Of a stretch of DNA of 64,000 nucleotides, positions 63,983 through 64,000 are shown piece by piece. The stretch lies in assembly GCF_030767025.1 (NCBI RefSeq), contig NZ_JASITE010000018.1, forward strand, positions 79,760 through 143,759, in the 5' to 3' direction. Below the pieces are notes generated by a model. It worked only from the letters and a program-made list of their open reading frames with translations. It searched no databases and was not told the origin of the DNA. Made by a program: the position numbers and the translations under genes. This DNA is from Nocardia sp. CC227C. GTDB taxonomy: Bacteria; Actinomycetota; Actinomycetes; Mycobacteriales; Mycobacteriaceae. Positions within the stretch are counted from its first letter, which is position 1. Each line of letters opens with the position of its first letter.

Positions 63983-64000
63983 TGCGTCCGGAGGAACAGT

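Overview
The window looks like chromosome of a high-GC mycolic-acid actinomycete, most likely Nocardia or a close relative. The evidence is a mycothiol synthase, a GlnR-type regulator, LmeA, DesA, LCP and nitrobindin-like genes in an order that matches, gene for gene, the Mycobacterium tuberculosis Rv0803-Rv0824c neighbourhood as I recall it, with GTG and apparently leaderless starts common. The genus is inferred, not proven. No complete tRNA, rRNA or CRISPR array is visible.

Positions 1-15360 are the right-hand part of an integrated mobile element. Its boundary is a 3' fragment of a tRNA-Lys(TTT) gene (15315-15360). The left end and any integrase lie outside the window. The element has a palindrome-rich, mostly gene-free stretch (about 600-1760, a candidate origin), a secreted cargo-like protein (1970-2572), and a long leftward operon (12909 to 2732) whose genes mostly overlap by 4 bases. 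That operon runs from an excisionase-like HTH protein through small membrane proteins, a frameshifted RRQRL-type protein, a GIY-YIG nuclease-like protein, a MobC/Replic_Relax relaxase, a VirD4/TraG-type coupling ATPase, several coiled-coil or unknown proteins and a DUF2637 membrane protein with a C-terminal HTH. At the right edge a creatininase-family gene and an XRE-TPR regulator converge, and both have copies of a GGGGCA motif upstream. Five operon proteins share a C-terminal tail, which is the most unusual feature of the element.

Positions 15496-59506 are conserved chromosome: DUF937, desA, dus, a long LCP wall-polymer ligase, phoU, an MFS pump beside an apparent TetR remnant, pstSCAB behind a PHO-box-like repeat, mshD, glnR, lmeA, a thioredoxin, then a sulfur operon (poly-cysteine leader peptide, DUF4395, cysA2, DUF1416), a nitrobindin-like protein, a Uma2 nuclease-like protein, cydABDC for cytochrome bd, an aminotransferase, ygfZ, a MOSC protein, an asparaginase, DUF3073, purM, purF, DUF3533, a sterol-carrier-like protein, a CPBP protease, a membrane alpha/beta hydrolase, YiaA/B, purL and a GT87 mannosyltransferase.

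Positions 59626-64000 are accessory again. They hold a polymorphic toxin with a type-44 (Ntox44-like) C-terminus whose 5' end appears frameshifted, a membrane protein coupled to it (immunity candidate), three unknown or secreted genes, and an HTH gene interrupted by an in-frame amber codon. The toxin's C-terminal coding region is visibly more AT-rich than the rest of the window.
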